This document shows, one piece after another, positions 32,035 through 40,289 of a DNA stretch of 46,829 nt. Location of the stretch: positions 1 to 46,829 of the forward strand of contig CAMVEL010000014.1 in NCBI GenBank assembly GCA_947166565.1. Direction: 5' to 3'. The position numbers and the translations under genes are program-made. How positions within the stretch are numbered: position 1 is the first letter of the stretch; each line of letters starts with the position of its first letter. This DNA is from an uncultured Erysipelotrichaceae bacterium (GTDB lineage: Bacteria > Bacillota_I > Bacilli_A > RFN20 > CAG-826). Under the pieces are notes generated by a model. It was not told the origin of the DNA. It saw nothing but the letters and a program-made list of their open reading frames with translations, and ran no database searches.

Positions 32035-32754
32035 TCACATCCTTTCGCTATTGAGGAGCATACTCGTGAGGATACGCCCCAAATCGGGCATTGCCTCCAA
32101 AGTGGTGATCCTTTTTCTCAAGGCTTCCTCTTCGTTCCCGGCCACATAGGCGATGATCCTAATGGTGAGGAGGGAGCATTCATGGAGCGAGCAGGCAAGA
32201 GCTATGCCCCCTCCGATATGGTCGAAGGCCGATAGCCTCGTGGTCGAGGCGTAATGCCTTTTCTTCAAGGACTCGAAATCCTCCTTCTTGGTGAAGGAAT
32301 GGTCGCTAGAAAGCAGATACCCCCTTTCGATATAACGCCCGCCGTTAGCGTAAGCCGCCGTTTCGGCCGAGCCGTTTAAGGAGGTGGAAGAGGAGAAGAA
32401 GGCCGCTCTTCCTGGGATTTGCCCGTATTCTGACTCTCCGTCAGCGGTATAATCGATGCCGTGTTGATAGATACGGTCCGCGATAAAGATATCGCCTTGC
32501 TTCAAGGTATCGTTCAAACTGGCCGCCCCACCGATGGAGACGACTAGATAAGGGCTTAGTTCGCGGATAAGGGCGTCGACTTGGATGCCCGCTAGCATAG
32601 CGCTGGGTCCAACGGCTGCGAAAGCGATGTTCTCAGGTCCAAGCGAGCCTTGGTAGATCGTTGGGCCTTCGGTGATTTTTCTGGTGAGGGAGATTTCCGC
32701 ACGGGTCCTAAAATAAAGGATCGCGTCTTCGTCTTCGCCGATAACGAGGATCAT
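32035..32754 (-). CDS. Nucleoside phosphorylase-fold protein, probably catalytically altered
   Basis: A 239-residue protein of the PNP/MTA-SAH nucleosidase superfamily: VGPSAMLAGIQVDALI, then VVSIGGAASLNDTLKQGDIF is the core glycine-rich region. In active MTA/SAH nucleosidases a later MEG motif holds the ribose-binding Glu and an SD motif the catalytic Asp; here these read FDHIGGGIALA and IIAYVAGN, so both acids seem lost. It overlaps both c-di-GMP-turnover genes by four bases. It could be a nucleotide sensor rather than an enzyme. Confidence 0.78.
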   Translation of the reverse strand: MILVIGEDEDAILYFRTRAEISLTRKITEGPTIYQGSLGPENIAFAAVGPSAMLAGIQVDALIRELSPYLVVSIGGAASLNDTLKQGDIFIADRIYQHGIDYTADGESEYGQIPGRAAFFSSSTSLNGSAETAAYANGGRYIERGYLLSSDHSFTKKEDFESLKKRHYASTTRLSAFDHIGGGIALACSLHECSLLTIRIIAYVAGNEEEALRKRITTLEAMPDLGRILTSMLLNSERM

Positions 32755-34307
32755 AGGGCACCTCCTTCCTTCTCAAATGGGTTGTCCGCGAGGAGGGCAT
32801 CGAAATGGGCCTTATCGCTAGGACGGGAGTAGTAATACCCTTGGATGGAGTCTAGGCCAAGGCTTTTGAGGATATCGTTTTGGGCCTTGGTCTCGACGCC
32901 TTCAGCGATGACGCTCATGCCGAAATCGTGGGCCATGTGGATGATCGAGGTGATCATCGAGACGGCCTTCCTATCGATTTCGATGTCGTCGACGAAGGAT
33001 TTATCGATCTTAAGGATATCGAAGGAGATGTTCTTCAAGGAGGACAAAGACGAATAACCGACGCCGAAGTCATCGATGGAGGTCTCACAGCCGAGTTTCT
33101 TAATACGCCTGATGATATCGCCGATGAAGGTGAGGTTGGTCGCGGCAAGGGATTCGGTAAGCTCGATATCCAAGGATGCCGGATCAACGCCATTGGCCTT
33201 GATGGTCGAGTCGAGGAATTCAAGAAGGCCAGGGTCATAAACGGACCTTCTCGAAAGGTTGACGGAGATGATGAGCTTCCTTTGCCCTTCAGCCTTCCAG
33301 GCGGCTATATCGCGGCAGACATGCTCATAGACGTATCTATCGATTTCGACGATCTTACCGGAGTTTTCGCAATAGGGGATGAAAACGGCCGGAGGAAGAA
33401 GACCGCGTTTAGGATGTTTCCATCTTAGAAGCGCCTCCGCCCCATAATAGGAATTGGTCTTAAGGGAATATTTGGCTTGGTAATAGATGATGAGCTCCTC
33501 GTTTTTTAAAGCGCGTTCAAGCTCGGTATCAAGTTCCTTCTGACGCTCATCCTCTTCGCGTAATTCCTCTTCGTAAACGAGGAGGTCGTTGGAAACGCGG
33601 GAGGTCGCGTTCCTCCAAAGGGCGTAACGGCAGTTCTCAAGCCCTTCGGTTATCGTCTTTTTGCTTGGCGCACTCGCGCAGGAAAGAAGGAAGGAAGCGT
33701 AAGGGATATCGTCACGCTTTTCGAATTCGTTAGATAGAAGGAAGGTGGTTTTCCTGAAGTTATCGATGGTCCTATCCTCGTCCTCGGTTTTTAATCCCAT
33801 GAAGTAGTTGTTGTGGTTATCGATCATAAGGATGATGCCCGGGAATTCGGCGACGGACTTCATGGCTTCGCTATAGACGAGCTCGTTGATCGCATAAAGC
33901 AAAGAGGTACCGACGGAAGAAAGCGTTCCGCCTCCGCCGATGTTCTTAACCGCGAAACCCAAGAAGATGTATTTCTCGCCTTTGTTCAATTTGACGCGTT
34001 TCATCGCGGAAATGAAGGATTCCTCGGAATAGATGTTGACATCCGCCCTACCAAAATGGGAAAGGAGGAAGTTGGAATCGTTTTTCAAAGCCCTCGCCTT
34101 ACCGAAGGACAAAGCGATCGTGAAGGCTGAACCGACGGTTAGGACATAAAGGAGGAGGAGGAGGACGATCAACAGGGTGCGGTCGAACCAATTCCAATTC
34201 AAGATGATGGAGAGGAAGAAAACGACGGTCGCGACGATTGAAAGGAGGGCCACTCCAAAGGAGACCCCGATAATGACGTTAAGTGCTACGAGTCTTTTCT
34301 TAATCAT
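32751..34307 (-). CDS. Membrane c-di-GMP phosphodiesterase (EAL domain)
   Basis: A 518-residue protein: two membrane segments (about residues 10-36 and 44-68), a degenerate GGDEF-like domain, and a complete EAL domain. The catalytic set is all present: EALLRW (about 289), ISVNLS, DIELTES, SIDDFGVGYSSL (about 410), ILKIDKSF, VIAEGVET (about 467) and QGYYYSRP. It should cleave c-di-GMP to pGpG at the inner membrane face. AAGGAGG precedes the ATG. It overlaps the signal peptidase gene by eight bases and the nucleosidase-like gene by four. The operon is led by a c-di-GMP riboswitch, so it likely closes a feedback loop. Confidence 0.93.
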   Translation of the reverse strand: MIKKRLVALNVIIGVSFGVALLSIVATVVFFLSIILNWNWFDRTLLIVLLLLLYVLTVGSAFTIALSFGKARALKNDSNFLLSHFGRADVNIYSEESFISAMKRVKLNKGEKYIFLGFAVKNIGGGGTLSSVGTSLLYAINELVYSEAMKSVAEFPGIILMIDNHNNYFMGLKTEDEDRTIDNFRKTTFLLSNEFEKRDDIPYASFLLSCASAPSKKTITEGLENCRYALWRNATSRVSNDLLVYEEELREEDERQKELDTELERALKNEELIIYYQAKYSLKTNSYYGAEALLRWKHPKRGLLPPAVFIPYCENSGKIVEIDRYVYEHVCRDIAAWKAEGQRKLIISVNLSRRSVYDPGLLEFLDSTIKANGVDPASLDIELTESLAATNLTFIGDIIRRIKKLGCETSIDDFGVGYSSLSSLKNISFDILKIDKSFVDDIEIDRKAVSMITSIIHMAHDFGMSVIAEGVETKAQNDILKSLGLDSIQGYYYSRPSDKAHFDALLADNPFEKEGGAL

Positions 34308-35484
34308 CGCCTTTTTCCTCCTTTCCTTGTTCTTCTAATCTTTTGGCCTCTTCGCGTTCCTTTCGCATCTGTTCTTTGAGCTCGGCCTTAAGTTTTTCCC
34401 TTTCGCTCAATTCCGGTGCTTGGCTTGCTTCTTTCTCTTTTTCCCTTTCTTTAAGCATCTCCTCTTTCATCTTGGCCTTCATGGCCTCCCTTTCCTCGGG
34501 GGAAATATTAGAAGCAGCGGTTATTTCCTTTTTCATCTGCTTCCGCATCTTCTTCTTGATGCGTTCCTTTTCCTTTTCCCTCTCTTCCGCCATCTCGCGC
34601 TTCATGTCGAATTTGACGGTGAACATATAGACGGCTTTCTCATCGTTAGGATCGATGCCGGCTTCCGCCATCGCCGCGGCTAGCTCCTCGTTACGGGATT
34701 TCTTCTCTTTCCTAACTTCCTTAATGACATCGACGATAGATAAGGAACCGATGATAAGAAGAGGGGCAAGGACGAACAAAGGATAGGTGACGGTCGCATA
34801 GCCCCCAGGAACGGAAGGACTGACGAAGCTTAGGAAATTCCCAAATCCGGTCGAGGCCATCGTGACCTTGCCGACGACCTTATCGGCCTCGACTTCCTCG
34901 AAATAGGAAATGTCCCAGCCGTCGGATGATGAGGATAAGGAAGCGTGGAGGTTATCGCCTCTAGTGAGGAATTTGGGCTTATTGGTCTTATTCTCGACGT
35001 GGACGATATTGGATTCATCGCCAACGGGGGCGTAATCGATGGAGGAATTCGCGGGCACGATCGCCTTCACCCTATGCGTATCGAGCGCGCGTAAAGGTTC
35101 GTAATAGAAGGAGATGCAATCCCCCACCTTGATGTCGTTAGGATTGACCGAAGCGATGATCAAACCATCGCCCGATTCGAAATGACCGATGCTGAAGGAG
35201 GAGACGTCTTCGGCGACGATCATCGCTTCGCATCTTTCCTTCTTCGCCCCTTCCTTGGCCGCGCATTCCTTTTCGTTCACGGCCTTATCGACCGCCATGG
35301 AATCGGTCATGACATAGAGGAAGGAATGGCCGAATACGCTAGGGACGTTATAGGGGGAATTCCTTGAGGAAACGACCATCGAGATCATCACGAAGACAAG
35401 GAAGGCGATGACGACGGCCAAAAAGGCATCGATTCCATAGGAAACGAGTTTGAAGGTGCTTTTCTTTCCTTCTTTCCTAGCCAT
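34300..35484 (-). CDS. SipW-type signal peptidase I with charged cytoplasmic tail
   Basis: A 394-residue membrane protease. One N-terminal membrane segment (about 18-38), catalytic Ser in VMTDSM (S62), and catalytic His in DTHRV (H137), the Ser-His arrangement of SipW and eukaryal signal peptidases rather than Ser-Lys. A second membrane segment (PLFVLAPLLIIGSLSIV) follows at about 233-250. The last ~140 residues are highly charged coiled coil (KEKERIKKKMRKQMKKE), far longer than in SipW. It probably cuts the TasA-like proteins encoded upstream; the tail may dock on the ATPase or the giant repeat protein. Confidence 0.88.
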   Translation of the reverse strand: MARKEGKKSTFKLVSYGIDAFLAVVIAFLVFVMISMVVSSRNSPYNVPSVFGHSFLYVMTDSMAVDKAVNEKECAAKEGAKKERCEAMIVAEDVSSFSIGHFESGDGLIIASVNPNDIKVGDCISFYYEPLRALDTHRVKAIVPANSSIDYAPVGDESNIVHVENKTNKPKFLTRGDNLHASLSSSSDGWDISYFEEVEADKVVGKVTMASTGFGNFLSFVSPSVPGGYATVTYPLFVLAPLLIIGSLSIVDVIKEVRKEKKSRNEELAAAMAEAGIDPNDEKAVYMFTVKFDMKREMAEEREKEKERIKKKMRKQMKKEITAASNISPEEREAMKAKMKEEMLKEREKEKEASQAPELSEREKLKAELKEQMRKEREEAKRLEEQGKEEKGDD

Positions 35485-38400
35485 CAGAATATCTCCATGG
35501 GCTCTTTGGGAGTCTCTAATTTATCGATGCCGTGTTTCTCGGCCATTTCCTCGATCAATTGCAACGCCCTCTTGAGGGAGAGGTCGCTTCTAATGCGGAA
35601 TAGCAAAGGCGTATCCGCGAATTTGCTTCCGGAATTCCTTTCAACCGGGATCGTTGAATCCTTATAGTCATCTGGATCAAGAGCGAGTGAAAGCTTGATG
35701 ACCTTACGGCTTAAGGCGATGAAGGCATAACGGACGCGATGGGCGCTATATAAATCGCCCTTGATGGAGACGCGCTCGGTGAAATCGTATTCCGCGAGCT
35801 TATAACGGATCGTCGATAGCTTTTGCTTTAAGTCCTCATCCATCTCCGCGAATTTCTCGGGGAAGGTCGATTTCTCGATCACGGGCATTTCCTTTTTGGT
35901 GGGGATAACAATAGGAGTGGGAACCTCTACCTTTGCCTCAACTGGTTCTTGGATAGGGGCCTCAACAGGCTTTTCCTTAACGGGTTTTTCCTTTTTCGCT
36001 TCGTTAACGATAGGAAGGACCTCCTTGGGAGTATCGAGTTTATCGATGCCTTTCTTGGCCATCAATTCGTCGATTAGGGAAATAGCCCTGCGGTAGGAGA
36101 GGTCGCTACGTAATCTGAATAGAAGCGGGACGTCCGCGAGTTTTCCGCTCTTGTTGCGCTCAATCGGCATTGGGCCGTTCTCGTAATCGGCTGGGTCAAG
36201 GGCGAGCGAGACCTTCGCGTGCTGACGCGACAAGGCGATGAAGACGAGCTTCTCTCGATGCGCGCTATAAAGGTCACCCTTTATGGATACGCGCTCGGTC
36301 AAATCATAAGAGGCCAAATGCGCACGTAGGCCTTCGACTTTTTGGCGGATATCATCATCCATCTCCTCGTATTTCTCTTGGAAGGTGGCCTTTTCGATGA
36401 CGGGCATTTCCTTCTTTTCGGAAACCACAATTGGAGTAGGAAGTGGAACCTCAACGATCTTGGGTTCTACTTTAGTTTCTCTCGCGACGGATGGTTCAGA
36501 AATAGGAGCGGATTCAACATGCCTATCCGCTTTTGGCGCAGGAATCTCGATTGGGGTGACTTCTTTCGGGCTTTCGAGTTTTTCGATGCCTTTCTTGGTC
36601 ATCAATTCGTCGATCAGGGAAATAGCCCTGCGGTAGGAGAGGTCGCTACGTAATCTGAATAGAAGCGGGACGTCCGCGAGTTTTCCGCTCTTGTTGCGCT
36701 CAATCGGCATTGGGCCGTTCTCGTAATCGGCTGGGTCAAGGGCGAGCGAGACCTTCGCGTGCTGACGCGACAAGGCGATGAAGACTAGCTTCTCGCGATG
36801 CGCGCTATAAAGGTCACCCTTTATGGAGACGCGCTCGGTCAAATCATAGGTCGCGAGGTATTCGCGTAAGCCATCGACCTTGGCTTTGATATCCGGGTCG
36901 ATCTCCGCGTATTTTTCCTGGAAGGTCGCCTTTTCGATAACGGGCATCTCTTTCTTTCCGGCAAATGGGGCAATGCCTGTATCGATTTTCGGTTCTTCAA
37001 CGGGCATTTCAACCGGGACTTCGATGACAGGCGGCTCTTCCTTAGCCTCAACTATATGGGCGGCCTCTTCGTGGTTATCGAGAAGGTTAAGGAGTTCGAA
37101 TGGCTTCTCGGTTTTCTCCAAGCCGTGCTTAGCCATCGTATCATCGATTAATTGATAGGCCCTTCTTAAGGAAAGCGGGCTCTTCACGCGGAAAAGAAGC
37201 GGGGTATCGCTCTTCTTCGCGGAGGAATTGACTTCCACCGGGATCGTTGAGTCTTTGTAATCCTCGGGGTCAAGGTTATAGGAGACCTTGATGGAAGATC
37301 TCGACATCGTGATGAAGACGAGCTTCTCGCGATGCGCGCTAAAAAGGTCGCCTTTGTTGGAGACCCTTTCGGACAATGGGTAATTGGACAGGTATTCCCT
37401 GAGGGAATCGATTTTGCCTTTGACCTCTTCGTCCGCGGATTGGTATTTCTCCTTGAAGGATTTCCTCTCGATTTCGAGGTTGAATCCTCCAGTGGAAGGC
37501 ATCTCGATTGGAGAAGGAGCTGGCTTTTCTTCGATAATCGGTTCTGGTGAAGGCGCGATAGGAGTAGGCACAGGGACTTCGACAATCTTGGTTTCGATTC
37601 TGACCTCGACCCTGACTTGCTCTTTCTCTTTTAAAGGAGAAGCGAAATTCGGGGTTGGCCTTTCCTTGATGTAGGTATGCTTAAATAGAGGTTCGGGTTT
37701 CTCAATAACTGGTGCAGGGGTTGCCTCGATTTCTGGAGCAACGCTTTCTTCGACTGCGGAAGTTTCCACCTCGGCCGGTTTCTTGCCGATACGGTATTTA
37801 TCCATCAAATCGTCGATGAGCATCTTGCCGCGACGGATGCCGAGCTCACTGCGGATGCGGAAATCAAGGGGCAAGGATTCCCCAAGTCTCCCCTTGGTAT
37901 GGGTTAACGGAATCGCCGTATCGCTATATTGCTCAATTGGTAGGTCGAGGTTAAGGCGGATGTGTCTACCGGCGATTGTGAGGAGGATGATCTTCTTCCT
38001 GCCCTTATAGACGTTTTCGCCCTTATCGCTTGGGGTGATCTCGACTTCATAGAGGAGGATATGATCATGGATTTCCTGATACATCCTATAGAGTTCTTCG
38101 TCGGCTTTCGCGAGTTTTTCCGCGAATGAAAGACGGGTAATCCCGGTAAAGGCGGATTTTTCTTCCTCGACCGATTCCTCGATTGGAAGGTTATCTTCTT
38201 GGACTTCCTCGGGTTGTTGCTCTTCAAATGGCGGCAAGTCTGCCATGGCAAGGATATTCCTGAGGTCTTTATATGGGGATTCGAAATCTGGGGTTGGACC
38301 ATTTGGAGCAAGTGGAGCATGGGCCATAACTTCCTCTTTGGCTGATGGGACTTCGCTGGTTGAAATCGGGATTCCTGCACCTTCTCCGCCGATTGGGCCT

Positions 38401-40274
38401 TCGATTCTTGCAGAAGGCGCGACCCCTTCGGTTGGAATGCCTTCTTTTGCAAGAGGCTTGGTCTCTTCGACAGGTTCGATTTCCTTTTTGGCGATAAGAG
38501 CCCCAAGGTCTTTGGAAGGCGAAGCAAAATTCGGGGTAAGCCCAAAGGGGGCTTCGAGGGCATTTCCGCCATCTTCGAAATGGCTTGGGAAGTCTTCTTC
38601 GTGATAGCCAAGGGCGGCCAGGTACTTGCGTTTTTCCTCTTTGATGGCGTTTTCGATTCTTTCGCGTTCCGCGTTCTCCTCGGCTTCGCGCTTTTCTCTG
38701 GCCTTTCTTTCCTCCTCTTCAAGGAAGGAAGCGAGGATTTGATCGAATGTAAGGGAGGGCGAAACGAAGTTCGGCATGCTGCCTTCTGCGATTTCTGGAG
38801 AAAGGTAGCCGTCTTCTTCGTGATGGGGGAAGTCCTTGGCGCGATATCCGAGTCTGTCGAGTTCGGCCTCGCGTATGATGCGGGCACGGAGGCGAGCGAG
38901 TTCCTTGTTTTCCTCCTGTTTCCGTTTCTCTCTTTCGAGGGCCTTGAGCCTTTCCTCCTCGGCACGACGTCTTTCCTCTTCGATGGCGGCAAGACGCATC
39001 CTTTCGCGTTGGAGCCTTTCCTCTTCCTCTTCCTTTTCTTTCCTTCTATTGGCCTCTTCGACGATGTCTTTACGTTTTTGTTCTTCGATGGCCGCGTCGA
39101 TAAGGGCCTTACGGATGAGGTCTTCCTTGCGTTTGTTCTCCAATCTTTCCCTTTCCTTCTTGCATTCTTCCGGAGTCGGCATCAATGGGGTGTCGGGATC
39201 CGGACGTGCTTCAGGATAGGCGTCATAGAGGAATTTGCCGTTATAGTAAGTCTCGTCTTCGAGGGTAAACAGAACCTTCGGGACGATGCGTTTGGTCTTT
39301 TTCTTCTTTTCGTTTTCGATGACTTTGTCTTTGACGATGCGGGAACGCAAAGTAAGCATCTCGGCGACCAAAATGCCATAGATCGCCTCGAAATACTCAT
39401 CATCGTAGGTCTGCTCGGTTTCGGTGACGTTATACCTAACACCCAAATCGAGGTAGTTATCGAGGAATTGCCATAAGGTGTAGCAGGCTTTGTAATCGGG
39501 CTGCTTCACGATCATATTGGTCATATGGATCGGGTTAGCGACCTCCTTTTGTCCTTTCATGAGTTCCATGAAGGGGGAACGCATATAATAGGAGCAACGT
39601 TCGCGAAGCGAATATAACCTGTTGAGCAAATCCTCGTTTTGCTCGGCCTTGCCTTCATCCAAAGATGGGGTGGAGACCTTGATGCGGGAATCTACCTCAT
39701 ATCTAGCCCCATCGACATCGGTTTCGGTATGGAGGAGGAGAAGGTCGGAGTCACGGGTTTCACCGTGGTCCTTGATGTAATTGACACGCCTTTCGATGAA
39801 GATCGCGCATTTCCTGATGAGGGTCATGACGAAACGGTTCTCGTAGATGCCGTAATCGACATCGGATTCGATCGAGAGGAGCTTCATCGGGGTGACGTCC
39901 CCCGTCTTCTTATCGATATCGTAGACAAATTGGGTATGCGAAGCCAAATGGACGACCGTTTGGGCGTTGATTTTCTTCGCACGCCCGGCATCCATGACGG
40001 TTGGGTCTTCCTTGATGAAGGAACGGGGCTTCGCGATGATCGCGTCGATATGGCTGAAGCCTTCCTCGAGCATCTCGACGAACTTCGGGTCGTAGTCCTT
40101 GTTTTCGATTCGGCTCGATTGGCCTACGTAGTTCTTGCCCTTTTCCTGTACGCGAAGAAGGAGCGCGCGAAAATCCTTGTCGTTACGGACAAGTTCCTCA
40201 ATGCGTCCCAAATAGGCTTTTTGGGCGTCATCAAGGAGGTTAAGATCGTTTTTCTTTACGTCTTTCTTCGCCAT
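35484..40274 (-). CDS. Giant repeat protein with DUF2357/McrC-like N-terminus
   Basis: A 1596-residue cytoplasmic-looking protein without signal peptide. Residues 1-360: a globular part whose DVDYGIYENRFVMTLI resembles the ENRFV region of DUF2357/McrC-like partners of McrB ATPases. About 365-480: Glu/Arg-rich coiled coil. About 498-880: four copies of a linear motif with P-N/D-F-x-S-P (SMPNFVSPS, LTPNFASPS, PTPDFESPY, PTPNFASPL). About 713-1590: five ~115-residue repeats with KGDLYSAHREKLVFI, a LALDP strand, PLLFRLRSDLS and LIDELM, joined by Pro/Glu linkers. No nuclease motif is seen. It starts 16 bases after the ATPase gene and overlaps the signal peptidase gene by one base. A scaffold role is likely. 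Confidence 0.85.
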   Translation of the reverse strand: MAKKDVKKNDLNLLDDAQKAYLGRIEELVRNDKDFRALLLRVQEKGKNYVGQSSRIENKDYDPKFVEMLEEGFSHIDAIIAKPRSFIKEDPTVMDAGRAKKINAQTVVHLASHTQFVYDIDKKTGDVTPMKLLSIESDVDYGIYENRFVMTLIRKCAIFIERRVNYIKDHGETRDSDLLLLHTETDVDGARYEVDSRIKVSTPSLDEGKAEQNEDLLNRLYSLRERCSYYMRSPFMELMKGQKEVANPIHMTNMIVKQPDYKACYTLWQFLDNYLDLGVRYNVTETEQTYDDEYFEAIYGILVAEMLTLRSRIVKDKVIENEKKKKTKRIVPKVLFTLEDETYYNGKFLYDAYPEARPDPDTPLMPTPEECKKERERLENKRKEDLIRKALIDAAIEEQKRKDIVEEANRRKEKEEEEERLQRERMRLAAIEEERRRAEEERLKALEREKRKQEENKELARLRARIIREAELDRLGYRAKDFPHHEEDGYLSPEIAEGSMPNFVSPSLTFDQILASFLEEEERKAREKREAEENAERERIENAIKEEKRKYLAALGYHEEDFPSHFEDGGNALEAPFGLTPNFASPSKDLGALIAKKEIEPVEETKPLAKEGIPTEGVAPSARIEGPIGGEGAGIPISTSEVPSAKEEVMAHAPLAPNGPTPDFESPYKDLRNILAMADLPPFEEQQPEEVQEDNLPIEESVEEEKSAFTGITRLSFAEKLAKADEELYRMYQEIHDHILLYEVEITPSDKGENVYKGRKKIILLTIAGRHIRLNLDLPIEQYSDTAIPLTHTKGRLGESLPLDFRIRSELGIRRGKMLIDDLMDKYRIGKKPAEVETSAVEESVAPEIEATPAPVIEKPEPLFKHTYIKERPTPNFASPLKEKEQVRVEVRIETKIVEVPVPTPIAPSPEPIIEEKPAPSPIEMPSTGGFNLEIERKSFKEKYQSADEEVKGKIDSLREYLSNYPLSERVSNKGDLFSAHREKLVFITMSRSSIKVSYNLDPEDYKDSTIPVEVNSSAKKSDTPLLFRVKSPLSLRRAYQLIDDTMAKHGLEKTEKPFELLNLLDNHEEAAHIVEAKEEPPVIEVPVEMPVEEPKIDTGIAPFAGKKEMPVIEKATFQEKYAEIDPDIKAKVDGLREYLATYDLTERVSIKGDLYSAHREKLVFIALSRQHAKVSLALDPADYENGPMPIERNKSGKLADVPLLFRLRSDLSYRRAISLIDELMTKKGIEKLESPKEVTPIEIPAPKADRHVESAPISEPSVARETKVEPKIVEVPLPTPIVVSEKKEMPVIEKATFQEKYEEMDDDIRQKVEGLRAHLASYDLTERVSIKGDLYSAHREKLVFIALSRQHAKVSLALDPADYENGPMPIERNKSGKLADVPLLFRLRSDLSYRRAISLIDELMAKKGIDKLDTPKEVLPIVNEAKKEKPVKEKPVEAPIQEPVEAKVEVPTPIVIPTKKEMPVIEKSTFPEKFAEMDEDLKQKLSTIRYKLAEYDFTERVSIKGDLYSAHRVRYAFIALSRKVIKLSLALDPDDYKDSTIPVERNSGSKFADTPLLFRIRSDLSLKRALQLIEEMAEKHGIDKLETPKEPMEIF
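36042..36308 (-). repeat. Near-identical 267-bp repeat unit, copy 1
   Basis: Matches 36582-36848 with about five differences; 36076-36245 is identical to 36616-36785. The offset is exactly 540 bases (180 codons), so it is an in-frame duplication or recent gene conversion between repeats 3 and 4 of the giant protein. Confidence 0.9.
36582..36848 (-). repeat. Near-identical 267-bp repeat unit, copy 2
   Basis: Second copy of the segment at 36042-36308, same strand, encoding the core of repeat 3 of the giant protein. Confidence 0.9.
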
Positions 40275-40289
40275 GAAAACGGATTATCC

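Noticed and set aside
37904-39476. Long open frames antisense or out of phase to the giant repeat protein, up to about 360 codons
   Set aside because: They are highly charged, repetitive shadows caused by the codon use of the real gene, with no ribosome binding sites.
35484-40274. CRISPR-like array from the repeated blocks
   Set aside because: Repeats are 267-350 bp, in frame, and protein-coding.
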